Source of the DNA: Oceanobacillus limi
GTDB taxonomy: Bacteria > Bacillota > Bacilli > Bacillales > Amphibacillaceae
Direction: 5' to 3'
DNA length: 64,000 bases
Assembly (NCBI RefSeq): GCF_900111445.1
Contig: NZ_FOHE01000005.1
Location: forward strand, 129,998 to 193,997
The notes beneath the pieces are model-generated. The model was not told where the DNA came from, searched no databases, and saw only the letters and a list, made by a program, of their open reading frames with translations. A program made the translations under genes and the position numbers. Positions 1 to 8,472 of this stretch are shown here, in pieces. How positions within the stretch are numbered: the first letter of the stretch is position 1; each line of letters begins with the position of its first letter.

Positions 1-36
1 GACTTATCAACCATTATCCCAAGTTATCGACGTTCA
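1..36 (-). repeat. edge fragment of the GTYGATA tandem repeat family
   Basis: Read on the minus strand, this stretch has GTCGATA and GTTGATA about 20 bases apart with similar linkers, the layout of the 41-bp array at 19505-19995. It is probably the end of a second array that lies mostly outside the window, in the opposite orientation. Positions 37-188 hold no gene that I can see; they form the upstream region of the next gene. Confidence 0.6.
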
Positions 37-188
37 CGGAGTTAAATCAATCAAACTTTTCTAAGACTTTAACCGGAGCGCCGGGGATTATGAACCACAA
101 TATCGTAATCAAAATTTTTAACGAATAAATCACCATGTATCCGCACTATACATAAATTAAATAAAACTATTTAAAAGGAAGTGTCTCC

Positions 189-1244
189 TTGAAAAATAAA
201 TTAATCTCCTATTATGTTGCTGGAAATACGGCGGAAGGGTTTGTGAACTTTTTACCATCGAATGTAAGCAATTTTAATCATGTTATCCTTTTAAATCATC
301 CATCCCAAACGTTAAAAACGCATGTTCTAAAAAGTGTAATTTCCAAATACGAAGACAAAAGTCAGCTGGAGATTCTTTTAAGTCCATTAGGAAGTGAATT
401 TCTTGATGGTGTAATTATTCGTGATAAATCAATAGCAATTGTTGTGGATACACTTTCAACCAATGATTTGGCTGGTGCCATTGAAATGGATTTAAATTTA
501 TTTTCAGCGGAAGAGATACCCGAGAATGAAAAGTATGTACAAACGAAAGCTAAATTTGAAAATGAAACGGAAAAAGCGTATCAAAACTTTGAGACCGGAT
601 TAAGGATTCATGACGACCTCGAGGAAATTTATATAAATGAAATGAACGTAAGTCGAGCGAATGAGCTTGCAGAAGAATTTATTGAAGAGTTATTACAAGG
701 GATCCCAAAAATAGACAGGGAAGCAAAAGTATATACGAGATTGTTTGGTACAAACACAAAGAATGGGGTAGTCAATGTCGTACCAGACCTTCTAAAGAAT
801 CAATCAAGAAATGTGTTTATTAAAGGTCGTGCGGGAACAGGAAAGTCCACATTCATGAAAAAAATTAAAGATGCATGTGCGAAGCATGGGTTCGATGTAG
901 AATTGTACCATTGTAGTTTTGACCCAAATAGTGTGGATATGGTCCTTGTTAGGGATTTGAACTTCTGTATCTTTGATAGTACAGATCCACACGAATTTTT
1001 CCCTGAACGTGATGGAGATGAGACGTTAGACCTTTATGAAGAGCTTGTTACTCCAGGTACTGATGAAACCTACGCAAGCGAAATTGATCACCTCAATAAT
1101 TCGTATAAATCGTATATGAAAAAAGGAATTGTTCATTTAAAAGAAGCGGGATCTTATTTGGAGCAATTAGAGCAGCATTATGTATTTCACGAACAGGAAG
1201 TGGAACGAATGGCAGGTTTTATTTTAGATAAAATTGTTCAGTAA
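189..1244 (+). CDS. P-loop ATPase-like protein (PRK06851-type family)
   Basis: This 351-residue cytoplasmic protein has a clear Walker A motif, GRAGTGKST, at residues 213-221, in the second half. The general layout resembles the PRK06851-type family of uncharacterised Bacillus ATPases, which carry two P-loop halves. Here the N-terminal half has at the equivalent place (about residues 36-44) NHPSQTLKT, which lacks the glycine-rich loop, so only the C-terminal half is likely to bind nucleotide. The TTG start is chosen because AAGGAAGTG lies just upstream. It is followed by a short gap and then IDEAL-domain genes on the same strand. Substrate and role are unknown. Confidence 0.7.
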   Translation: MKNKLISYYVAGNTAEGFVNFLPSNVSNFNHVILLNHPSQTLKTHVLKSVISKYEDKSQLEILLSPLGSEFLDGVIIRDKSIAIVVDTLSTNDLAGAIEMDLNLFSAEEIPENEKYVQTKAKFENETEKAYQNFETGLRIHDDLEEIYINEMNVSRANELAEEFIEELLQGIPKIDREAKVYTRLFGTNTKNGVVNVVPDLLKNQSRNVFIKGRAGTGKSTFMKKIKDACAKHGFDVELYHCSFDPNSVDMVLVRDLNFCIFDSTDPHEFFPERDGDETLDLYEELVTPGTDETYASEIDHLNNSYKSYMKKGIVHLKEAGSYLEQLEQHYVFHEQEVERMAGFILDKIVQ

Positions 1245-1363
1245 GGGTGTGGCCTTGTATAGTCGCAGGGCCATCCTTGCAATTAACCTTGTGTTTTCGC
1301 AAAAAATAAGTTAAAATTAATTAACTGAAAATTGAGAGTATAAAAACAATGGGGGTGTAATCG

Positions 1364-1804
1364 TTGATATCTGTTAAAATGCTAAAGCCGTATTATATTA
1401 AATCAACGGACGACTATGTTCGAATAATTTTAGCTTACCAATACTTCGCAGTAGTAATTAACAAAAAGGTTTATCAGTTTATCCCTGTAGAAGCAAAGGA
1501 AATTAGGGTGAACCGAAGAACAAGAAAGGTAGAAAATGTCGGTGCTCGTTTTGCTTTTCAAAAAGGGAAAGATATTGTTTATATGACAATGAGCGAACTG
1601 CTTTCCTTACCAGACTTTTTATTTCAATTACACACCATTGCTAAACCATATTATGATCCATTGGAAGAAGACTCGAAAGTGAATGAAAATGAAAACGCTA
1701 TAATTCTAGATGAGTTAGAGCAAATGAATATTAAAAGGTTGATTGATAAAGCATTGGATGATCGTGATGAAGAAGCTTTTCATTCATTGGTAAAATTATT
1801 ATAA
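1364..1804 (+). CDS. IDEAL-domain protein, first of a tandem pair
   Basis: A 146-residue soluble protein. Its last 40 residues (DELEQ..IKRLIDKALDDRDEE) match the short IDEAL domain named after its I-D-x-A-L core. The N-terminal 100 residues form a mixed alpha/beta region with no motif that I recognise. The TTG start is supported by GGGGGTG at 1351-1357. The neighbour at 1951-2394 is clearly paralogous over its whole length (VNLLEPY/VKMLKPY, DELEQ, LIDKALD). IDEAL domains occur in Bacillus proteins of mostly unknown function such as YpiB. A regulatory or interaction role is possible but not shown. Confidence 0.75.
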   Translation: MISVKMLKPYYIKSTDDYVRIILAYQYFAVVINKKVYQFIPVEAKEIRVNRRTRKVENVGARFAFQKGKDIVYMTMSELLSLPDFLFQLHTIAKPYYDPLEEDSKVNENENAIILDELEQMNIKRLIDKALDDRDEEAFHSLVKLL

Positions 1805-1809
1805 AAGTA

Positions 1810-1848
1810 AGAAGTATGTCCTGATGAAGGAAGACATACTTCTTTTTT
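1810..1848 (+). terminator. intrinsic terminator after first IDEAL gene
   Basis: The stem GAAGTATGTC pairs with GACATACTTC and is followed at once by a run of six T. It separates the two paralogous IDEAL genes, so each is probably transcribed on its own. Confidence 0.85.
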
Positions 1849-1950
1849 ACTATTTTTCAAAAAAGTAGTTTAATTTTTGGTGAATAGGGTATCTAAATAG
1901 ATAACAATACTCGAATAGTTTGTTAAGACAGGAATCGGGAGGAAAGTTAC

Positions 1951-2394
1951 ATGGTCATTGTGAATCTGTTAGAGCCCTATTCAATAAATAAAGATGCGGA
2001 ATATTTATATGTACAATTAGAAAAGCACTGCTTTTCCATTTCAATTGAAGATGAAGCATATGATTTTGTACCTGTTAAAGCAAATCAAATTAAAATAGAT
2101 CGAGAAACAAAAAAAATCCAAGATGTTGATGCAGCATTTGCCTTTCAAAATGAACACAATACGGTTTATATTACGATGGAAGAACTCATTAATATACCAG
2201 ATTTTTTAATAAAGCTGTACTTTATTACGAAGCCATACTTTGATGATAATGTTGAATTTGAAGAAACAAATGTGAATGATGACGTTGAAATCATCATTGA
2301 TGAATTGGAACAGCAAAATGTGAAGCGTCTAATCGATAAAGCGCTAGACGAACGAGACGAAGAACAATTTCATAAACTATTAAAATTACTGTAG
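1951..2394 (+). CDS. IDEAL-domain protein, second of a tandem pair
   Basis: A 147-residue paralogue of the preceding protein, collinear from end to end. The C-terminal IDEAL region reads DELEQQNVKRLIDKALDERD. It keeps the AFAFQ and VY(M/I)TMEEL segments of its neighbour but differs at many other positions, so the duplication is not recent. The ATG start has GGGAGGAAAG upstream. The gene ends just before a long perfect hairpin shared with the convergent penicillin-binding protein gene. Function unknown. Confidence 0.75.
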   Translation: MVIVNLLEPYSINKDAEYLYVQLEKHCFSISIEDEAYDFVPVKANQIKIDRETKKIQDVDAAFAFQNEHNTVYITMEELINIPDFLIKLYFITKPYFDDNVEFEETNVNDDVEIIIDELEQQNVKRLIDKALDERDEEQFHKLLKLL

Positions 2395-2402
2395 AAAAAT
2401 AA

Positions 2403-2444
2403 GGTGCCAGGCACTTGTCGAAGATTCGACAAGTGCCTGGCACC
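2403..2444. terminator. long palindrome between convergent genes (GGTGCCAGGCACTT family)
   Basis: A perfect 20-bp stem with a 2-base loop. The outer arms are GGTGCCAGGCACTT and its complement. A sibling with the same outer arms but a different tip lies at 16567-16608, also between convergent genes. A bidirectional terminator is the simplest reading, although the T tract is weak on this side. The repeated outer sequence makes it a dispersed repeat as well. Confidence 0.7.
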
Positions 2445-2450
2445 TTTAAA

Positions 2451-4472
2451 TTATTGAAATTGTTCTAAGATGTCTGTGACTTTTTCTACTGCGATAGAGC
2501 TTCCGCCTAATTCTTGTACTTGTTCAACCATCATGGCGATAAGGATATCCTGATCTTCTGTTGGGTATCCAACAAACCAACCATTGGTTGCACCTTCTTC
2601 TTCATCAAGGGTTAGTTTTAACTCAACTGTACCTGTTTTCCCGGAGATTGGAAAACTTGCTTCTTTTGCTGCTCGGGCTGTTCCATTGGTAACCACGCTA
2701 CGCAAGGCGTCTAGCATGATGGTTGCTTGTTCATCGGAGACAAGGCTTTCTACCCATACGGCACCTTTTTCCTCACTTTCTAATAACGTAGGCTTGATCA
2801 TATTCCCGTTATTTAAGAAAGTAGTATAGGCAGCTGCCAAATGTAAGGAACTCATTTCTATTTCTCCTTGACCGTAAGCTGCATTAGCTAGTAGCACTTC
2901 ATCATTTAAGTCTCCACTTCTAGAAACGGTTGAAGCTTCAATTGGGTACTCAAATGGGATATTTTCACCAAAGCCAAATTGTTTAAGCCCATTGACTAAG
3001 GAATCGCCTCCCATGTTTACTGCTTGCATAGCGAAATAAATATTATCGGATCGTTCAAGTGCATCTTTTAAGTCAACGGGGCCATCTGATTCTGATACAC
3101 GTCGTACCTCATATTCACCCCAATTTTCGCCATTACTCCAGCTCATACCATTAATTTCGATGCCTTCATCCGGATCAATTGTTCCGTTTTGTAATCCGAT
3201 TGCTGCAGTCAAAGGCTTAATGACTGAGCCTGGAGCAAACGTGGCAGTAAATCGATTAAGTAATGGGTTTTTTGGATCATTTTGTAATTCGTCCCATTCA
3301 CTTTGTGAGATTCCATATATCATAGCATTCGGGTCATAAGCTGGACTACTTACAAGAGCAAGCGTTTCTCCTGTTTTAGGATCGATGGCAGATGTAGTTC
3401 CAGCCTCACCCTCATAGGAATTAAAAATAGCTTCTTGGATATTGGCATCGATGGTCGTAATAATGTTTTCTCCGTTTTTAACTTCCTTCTCAGCAATAGT
3501 GATATCCTCTTCGCCTTCTTTGGAGACATAGATTTTGACACCTTTCTCTCCCTTCAGCTGCTCCTCATAGGCTCGTTCAAGACCTGTGTTACCAATCATA
3601 TCGTTTGGTCCATATACGTTTGGGTCTTTTTCTTCTAATTGCTCAGCGGTTATTTGACGTATATAACCAACAAGATGTGCAGCAGCTTCACCTAATGGAT
3701 AAATACGACCGGTTGCATTATTACCAATAACACCATCTATTTCAAATAATTGATCTGTTATCTCGGTACTGGTTTTTGGGATTTTTCGAAGTGGAACAAA
3801 TGTGTCGTCTCCAACCCAGCTAGCATCTAGCTGGTTATGGATTGCATCAACAGACATATTTAGTAAAGAAGCTATTTTTTCTATATCTGCTTCCACATTT
3901 TCTCCTAGTTCACCTGGTACGAGTCCAATCTCCCATACATTATCATTGAGTGCTAAAGGCATGTGATTTCGGTCTAAGATATTACCACGTGTAGGATCTG
4001 TTGTTGTTAATCCGATTTCTCCACCTTCTTTGATCTCTGGGAGAATAAATCCTGGATCCCAATTTATAAACCATGTTTTTTCTTCTTCCTCGCCTTGTTG
4101 ACTCATGGTCGCTTCATAATCAAAGGTGATTTTCCCTGCGATACTTTCCATTTCTACAGTAAATGGGAGTGTTGCACTTCCTTCTTCCATGGCAGTATCA
4201 AGATCTTTATCTGTTAGTGCAGTATAGGAAATAGAAAGATCCGTAATCTCTAGATCTTCGTAAATTTTTATATATCGATCAACCATATCTTCTGTTGAAT
4301 ATTCCTGCTGTGATTCTGATGTTAGCATGTCATACATTTTTGCAAACTCTTGATTTTGCCAATGATCCACATATGTTTCAAAACGGTCGTGAGGTGTCAC
4401 TTCATCATCGTCAGAGCAACCAACCATCACCATTAACAGGACTGCAGATAATAGTAAGGTGACTCTTTTCAT
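2451..4472 (-). CDS. pbpC: lipoprotein class B penicillin-binding protein (PBP3-like)
   Basis: A 673-residue peptidoglycan transpeptidase. It begins with a lipoprotein signal whose lipobox VMVGC places the acylated cysteine at residue 19. Next come a MecA_N/NTF2-like domain (about 25-145), the PBP dimerisation domain (about 150-320, with the usual TRGNILDRN start) and the transpeptidase domain. The active-site motifs are intact: S416-V-I-K419, S475-D-N477 and K612-T-G-T. This architecture is that of B. subtilis PbpC and the PBP2a-type low-affinity enzymes. It acts on the outer face of the membrane. AAGGGGGAATC precedes the ATG. The gene stands alone and is convergent with the IDEAL gene. Assignment to pbpC rests on architecture only. 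Confidence 0.85.
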   Translation of the reverse strand: MKRVTLLLSAVLLMVMVGCSDDDEVTPHDRFETYVDHWQNQEFAKMYDMLTSESQQEYSTEDMVDRYIKIYEDLEITDLSISYTALTDKDLDTAMEEGSATLPFTVEMESIAGKITFDYEATMSQQGEEEEKTWFINWDPGFILPEIKEGGEIGLTTTDPTRGNILDRNHMPLALNDNVWEIGLVPGELGENVEADIEKIASLLNMSVDAIHNQLDASWVGDDTFVPLRKIPKTSTEITDQLFEIDGVIGNNATGRIYPLGEAAAHLVGYIRQITAEQLEEKDPNVYGPNDMIGNTGLERAYEEQLKGEKGVKIYVSKEGEEDITIAEKEVKNGENIITTIDANIQEAIFNSYEGEAGTTSAIDPKTGETLALVSSPAYDPNAMIYGISQSEWDELQNDPKNPLLNRFTATFAPGSVIKPLTAAIGLQNGTIDPDEGIEINGMSWSNGENWGEYEVRRVSESDGPVDLKDALERSDNIYFAMQAVNMGGDSLVNGLKQFGFGENIPFEYPIEASTVSRSGDLNDEVLLANAAYGQGEIEMSSLHLAAAYTTFLNNGNMIKPTLLESEEKGAVWVESLVSDEQATIMLDALRSVVTNGTARAAKEASFPISGKTGTVELKLTLDEEEGATNGWFVGYPTEDQDILIAMMVEQVQELGGSSIAVEKVTDILEQFQ

Positions 4473-4591
4473 TTAGATTCCCCCTTATAGGTAAGTTCAC
4501 ATATCCTATTATACCACTTTTTTTCGCGAATGATTTTTAAAAATTCCAATGAGTCCAAACTACTAAAGTCTATAAAGATGTAATATTTTTA

Positions 4592-4718
4592 GTTCTTGTA
4601 AATAAGATAGAGTAATAACTAGATAAATAGAAAATTTTGTTCTATATAATGAATTATCGTTCGTTATAGGGGTTTTCAAAATTGTGAAATTGTATTATAC
4701 TTATCAAAAGTGTTCTTT
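4592..4718 (+). promoter_or_regulatory. SinR-like boxes and putative promoter of the secreted coiled-coil operon
   Basis: Four near or exact matches to the SinR operator core GTTCTYT lie in 127 bases: GTTCTTG at 4592, GTTCTAT at 4639, GTTCGTT at 4659 and the exact GTTCTTT at 4712. A possible SigA promoter, TTTTCA-17-TATACT (4673-4701), lies among them. The 4473-4800 gap is very AT-rich and also carries the minus-strand promoter region of the PBP gene. Binding is inferred from the known B. subtilis SinR motif and from sinR being about 8 kb away. Confidence 0.45.
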
Positions 4719-4809
4719 ATAAAGATTTAAATTACGTTATAAAGAATATTTATTGTAAACATCTAGGAATTTCTATATATCTTACCAAATGAAGGGATAG
4801 GTGGTGATT

Positions 4810-5241
4810 ATGCAGAAATCAGTTCGAACAGTTTGTATTCTAGTTATTTTAGTAGGAATCATGTCTTATTCGGTACAAGCTTCAGGGAAAGGACCTCTTT
4901 CTACTTGGTACAATTCTATTTTTATTCATCATTCTGATCATGTTTACACCATGATCTTAGAAGAATTATCGCAGTGGGAAAAAAGCTGGAACATGGAAGT
5001 AAGAGATAAGCACAAGAAATCGGAAATGGATTTGAGGAACTTGCAAGTACAAACAACAGAGGAAAAAGAACAAAGGATAGCGAACTATCAAAAGAATTAC
5101 CAAGTGAATTTGTTAGAATCAACCCAGAAAATGCTCTTAGATATGGAGTTTAAGAATTTTGAACGTGTCAAAAAGGAACAAATTCATCAAGAAATATCAG
5201 AAGAAACGGAATCAATATTAGAAGAAATACTTAATGACTAA
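4810..5241 (+). CDS. small secreted coiled-coil protein, family member 1
   Basis: About 143 residues, no known family recognised. An N-terminal signal peptide of about 24 residues is followed by the motif L-S-T-W33-Y-N, and then a highly charged, helical, probably coiled-coil body rich in E, K and Q. The two genes downstream have the same plan: signal peptide, L-x-x-W-[YF]-[ND], coiled coil. The ATG at 4810 (AGGTGGTG just upstream) is preferred to the GTG codons at 4801 and 4804. It is the first gene of a probable four-gene operon ending in a signal peptidase. Function unknown; an envelope or matrix role is inferred from context. Confidence 0.7.
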   Translation: MQKSVRTVCILVILVGIMSYSVQASGKGPLSTWYNSIFIHHSDHVYTMILEELSQWEKSWNMEVRDKHKKSEMDLRNLQVQTTEEKEQRIANYQKNYQVNLLESTQKMLLDMEFKNFERVKKEQIHQEISEETESILEEILND

Positions 5242-5268
5242 TTATGATAATAAGGGAGAGGGAATGAA

Positions 5269-6051
5269 ATGATCAAATTAAAAACAGTAAAAGGAAAAAT
5301 TATTGCAGGTGCAGTTACAGTAGGTGTTGTCTCAAGTGTTGGATTTGCGTTTGCTAATACGGATGCAGGTGAACAATTACAACAGTGGTACGATGCAGCT
5401 TTTGGAAACACAGTTGATTCTATTGAGGATGAAGTAACGGAATACGGAGAAGGGCTAATGCCAGAGCTCGAGGATGAGTATAACGGAATGAAAGAGGATG
5501 CAACTGCAGATATAAATGCAACAAGGGATAGTGAAATAACTAGTGCTGAAGATGCGATTGATGCTGCTAAAGCAAGTCATTTGGAATCACTAGGCAGTAC
5601 GAAAGAAGAAATCCTAAGTGGTATGGGGCAGCAATTTTATCAAGATGTATTTCTGCCAGGTTACTTTGAAATTACTGCTTTAGCAAATGAAGCGGAAGAA
5701 TTCGCAACCAATGATCTAACAGATTACACTGGTGCGAAAGGTGAAGAAGCTGTGGAGAATGTTACAGATGCGTTAAATACAGCTAGGGATGGTGCTGTGC
5801 AAGAATTGGAAGATGCGATTGAGGCTGCCAAAGGAGCCATCGAGTCAGAGTTAGCTAATCAGGAAGAAATTACAGCTCGTAATCTCAAAAATCAGGTAGA
5901 CTTTGCGGTGCGTGATGTTCGTGAAGCAGTTAATAATTTATTAGACGAGCTTGTTGAAGAACAACAATCAATCATTGCGGATGCAGCTGCAGAACTAGAA
6001 AATGAAGCAATTGATGCCTTAGATGAAGTTGTAGCAGGTTTGGGTGAATAA
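5269..6051 (+). CDS. acidic secreted coiled-coil protein, family member 2
   Basis: 260 residues, family not recognised. The signal peptide ends near FAFA (residues 26-29). Then comes L37-Q-Q-W40-Y-D, the motif shared with its neighbours. The rest is alanine/glutamate/aspartate-rich and heptad-like, with repeated segments of the type SAEDAIDAAKA and ELEDAIEAAKGA, so it is probably a long, strongly acidic helical rod. There is no wall-anchor motif and no C-terminal membrane helix. GGGAGAGGG precedes the ATG. It lies 27 bases after member 1. It could be a structural extracellular protein; no function is known to me. Confidence 0.7.
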   Translation: MIKLKTVKGKIIAGAVTVGVVSSVGFAFANTDAGEQLQQWYDAAFGNTVDSIEDEVTEYGEGLMPELEDEYNGMKEDATADINATRDSEITSAEDAIDAAKASHLESLGSTKEEILSGMGQQFYQDVFLPGYFEITALANEAEEFATNDLTDYTGAKGEEAVENVTDALNTARDGAVQELEDAIEAAKGAIESELANQEEITARNLKNQVDFAVRDVREAVNNLLDELVEEQQSIIADAAAELENEAIDALDEVVAGLGE

Positions 6052-6114
6052 TTATAGCAGGTTAAGGTCCTATGGTGTTAGGACCTTAACCAACTCTACT
6101 TAAGGAGGTAAAAA

Positions 6115-6816
6115 ATGAATTTTAGAAAATTATTGCCTAAATCTAGGTTGTCAAAGGCGGTCTTCATTTCTATTTTAGTATGTATTATTATTGGGGGAAG
6201 TTTTAATGTAGTCGTTGCAAAACAGGATATTCAGTCATTGTTAAATAACTGGTTTAATCAACAAAAAACAGAATCTATTACGGAGATTGAACAGGCAATT
6301 ACTGATGAACAAGGTAAGCAGACGGAACGCTTGCGGAAAGAAATTCAATTTGAAATAGAGAGGGTTCGAAATGAAATAAATGAATTTACAATGAAGGAAA
6401 AAGAAAAGCGGGTTTTAGCATTGCAATCGTATGCTGATAAATTAATTGCTAATTTTGAACCAAGTGAACCGGGAGATAAAAAAGCGATTGAAAGTCAGCT
6501 AGATCAGATAATGCTAGAAGCTCAACGTAAAATGGATCATGTTTCAGAGAAAAATCAATCTAACAATCATGTAGGTGAAGACCCGAAAGATTCAGATAAT
6601 CCAGAAGAAGACCAATACAATTCTGAGGAAGTAGCAGATAAACCAGAAGGTGGTCAAAACGATTCCGAAGAAGAATCTGGTAATTCTAATAACGACCAAA
6701 GCAATTCCGAAGAACAATCACAGAGTAAATCAGAAGAACAACAATCCGATCAACAAGAAAATGACCAAAACGATTCCGAGCAACAATCGAATGAAGGTAT
6801 TTCAAATGATTCGTAA
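6115..6816 (+). CDS. secreted coiled-coil protein with Asn/Asp/Ser/Glu-rich tail, family member 3
   Basis: 233 residues. A hydrophobic signal or anchor segment (about 15-35) is followed by L43-N-N-W46-F-N, the shared motif. A helical coiled-coil region runs to about residue 145. A low-complexity C-terminal tail of some 85 residues is built from degenerate repeats such as NDSEE, SNNDQ and SEEQQ. Such tails are typical of extracellular, unfolded, negatively charged segments. The ATG is preceded by AAGGAGGT, a near-perfect ribosome binding site. Signal peptidase I starts 16 bases downstream. Family unknown. Confidence 0.7.
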   Translation: MNFRKLLPKSRLSKAVFISILVCIIIGGSFNVVVAKQDIQSLLNNWFNQQKTESITEIEQAITDEQGKQTERLRKEIQFEIERVRNEINEFTMKEKEKRVLALQSYADKLIANFEPSEPGDKKAIESQLDQIMLEAQRKMDHVSEKNQSNNHVGEDPKDSDNPEEDQYNSEEVADKPEGGQNDSEEESGNSNNDQSNSEEQSQSKSEEQQSDQQENDQNDSEQQSNEGISNDS

Positions 6817-6832
6817 AGGACTGTGTTGATAC

Positions 6833-7381
6833 ATGATGGTATATAATGATGGAACAAAGGATGATCAAAGTGGCTATAAGAAAAAATCAGAAATGTTTAG
6901 CTGGCTATATTTTATTCTTTTACTAGCAGGGATCTTTTTTGTATTTCGATTTGTGATTGGCTTTACGATTGTCAATGGAGAATCCATGTCGCCTACATTT
7001 GAGAATAATGATTTCCTCATTAGCAGTAATATGTTTTACACTCCAGATCGTAATGACATTATTCTCTTTGAAAGTGAAGATGGATATGATGTCTTAAAAC
7101 GTGTGATCGCATTGCCTAATGAAACCGTTGAAATTAAAGATGGTGTTGTCTATGTTAATGAGCATCAAATAGAAGAGAAATATACTTCTGGTATACCAGA
7201 TGATTTAGAGAAAACAACAGTAGGTGAGGGAGAATATTTTGTACTTGGAGATAATCGTACTCCTGGTGAAAGCCTAGATAGCAGAAGTACAGAACTAGGG
7301 AATATTGATCGAGAAAAAATAAAGGGGGAGGTAGTTTTTTCGGTTTTTCCATTTGAATCGGTAACCACAAGTGGAAAATAA
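6833..7381 (+). CDS. signal peptidase I (SipS type)
   Basis: A 182-residue membrane-bound leader peptidase. There is one N-terminal transmembrane helix (about 24-45), then box B GESMSPT with the catalytic serine S51, and box D with the general-base lysine K89 in LKRVIALP. Box E is GDNRTPGESLDSR. This is the bacterial Ser/Lys type, unlike the SipW-type enzyme at 11196. It is the last gene of the coiled-coil operon, so it may process those three exported proteins, though it would also serve general secretion. It ends at a hairpin shared with the convergent LCP gene. Confidence 0.92.
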   Translation: MMVYNDGTKDDQSGYKKKSEMFSWLYFILLLAGIFFVFRFVIGFTIVNGESMSPTFENNDFLISSNMFYTPDRNDIILFESEDGYDVLKRVIALPNETVEIKDGVVYVNEHQIEEKYTSGIPDDLEKTTVGEGEYFVLGDNRTPGESLDSRSTELGNIDREKIKGEVVFSVFPFESVTTSGK

Positions 7382-7422
7382 AATCCCCTTTTAGTCGTAA
7401 CTTAAAAGGGGGATCTTTTTAT
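7382..7422. terminator. bidirectional terminator between signal peptidase and LCP genes
   Basis: The stem ATCCCCTTTTA pairs with TAAAAGGGGGAT (one bulged G) and is followed by CTTTTTATT on the plus strand and by AT-rich sequence on the minus strand. It lies between two convergent genes. Confidence 0.75.
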
Positions 7423-8360
7423 TGTTCCATGTGCTCTTGTATTTCCGTTTGAACACGATCAAACTCAGAGTCTGGAACGATATAATACCAAACGCCACCA
7501 ATGGTTTGTCCACTCCCATTTAATTCAAGATTTGTGACATTCTTACGTGTTCCAAGGTAATTGGAAAATAGGTTTTGCATGTTTCCCATATCGAGATCCG
7601 TTTTTACATTACCACCGACGATATCAAGGATTTCTCCTACTTTAGTAATGCTTGAAAAGCTAGCCGCCTCATCAATTGCTGCAGTGATAACATCTCGTTG
7701 CCGTTCGTTACGCCCTAAGTCCCCACGAGGATCATTTTTTCGCATTCGGATATAGTTTAAAGCTTCTTCCCCATTTAATTGAATTTCTCCTTTAGAGAAG
7801 TGTGAACCATCCTGGGAAAACTCTTGCTCATTTGTTACCGTGACCCCTCCCACGGCATCGACTCCCTGCTGGAAGCCTTCCATATTGACTCTGGAATAGA
7901 AGTGAATTGGTAAGTCAAACGCTTCTTCTACCGTCTGTACGGATAATTCCACATCCCCATATGCATATGCATGATTTATTTTGTCCATTCCACGTCCAGG
8001 AATATTTACGTAGGTATCTCTAGGGATACTTAACATAACCATGGAATCTGTGTTCGGATTTAATGACATGAGTATCATCGTATCTGAACGCCCCTTATCA
8101 CCAGCACGTTCATCAACACCTAGTAATAAAATGTTCATTGATTTCTTATCGCTAAAGATTTCCGTGATTTCTTTTTGACGATTTGGGTCATTATCCCGTT
8201 CTAAAGGATCATGCATGGATGATACGGTATCTCCCAACTTATCGTACATATAAAAGAAAAATCCCCCACCAATAATAAGTAATACTAGGATAATTCCTCC
8301 AACCCAAAAGGGCCATTTTCGCTTCTTTTTTGCTTGTCTTTTTTCAACTCTTGAATCCAC
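7419..8360 (-). CDS. LytR-CpsA-Psr (LCP) family cell-wall glycopolymer ligase
   Basis: 313 residues. A basic N-terminus, one membrane helix (about 18-38) and an extracellular LCP domain, with the conserved MNILLLGVDER, GRSDTMILMSLNP, SIPRDTYV and RNERQRDVI segments. LCP proteins (TagT/U/V) transfer wall teichoic acid or other anionic polymers from lipid carriers to peptidoglycan. The start is GTG with GGAGGAGAA at a good distance. It lies downstream of the class D sortase gene on the same strand, in a surface-protein island. It could attach a matrix polysaccharide or teichoic acid; the substrate cannot be told from sequence. Confidence 0.9.
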   Translation of the reverse strand: MDSRVEKRQAKKKRKWPFWVGGIILVLLIIGGGFFFYMYDKLGDTVSSMHDPLERDNDPNRQKEITEIFSDKKSMNILLLGVDERAGDKGRSDTMILMSLNPNTDSMVMLSIPRDTYVNIPGRGMDKINHAYAYGDVELSVQTVEEAFDLPIHFYSRVNMEGFQQGVDAVGGVTVTNEQEFSQDGSHFSKGEIQLNGEEALNYIRMRKNDPRGDLGRNERQRDVITAAIDEAASFSSITKVGEILDIVGGNVKTDLDMGNMQNLFSNYLGTRKNVTNLELNGSGQTIGGVWYYIVPDSEFDRVQTEIQEHMEQ

Positions 8361-8472
8361 AACAATTCTCCTCCATTAAGAAAAGCACTATAACATTCAA
8401 TTGTACAAGTTAGAAAATCATGGATAAATTATATAGGATAATATAGTATTAGTCTATTCTATTTCTTGAGGT

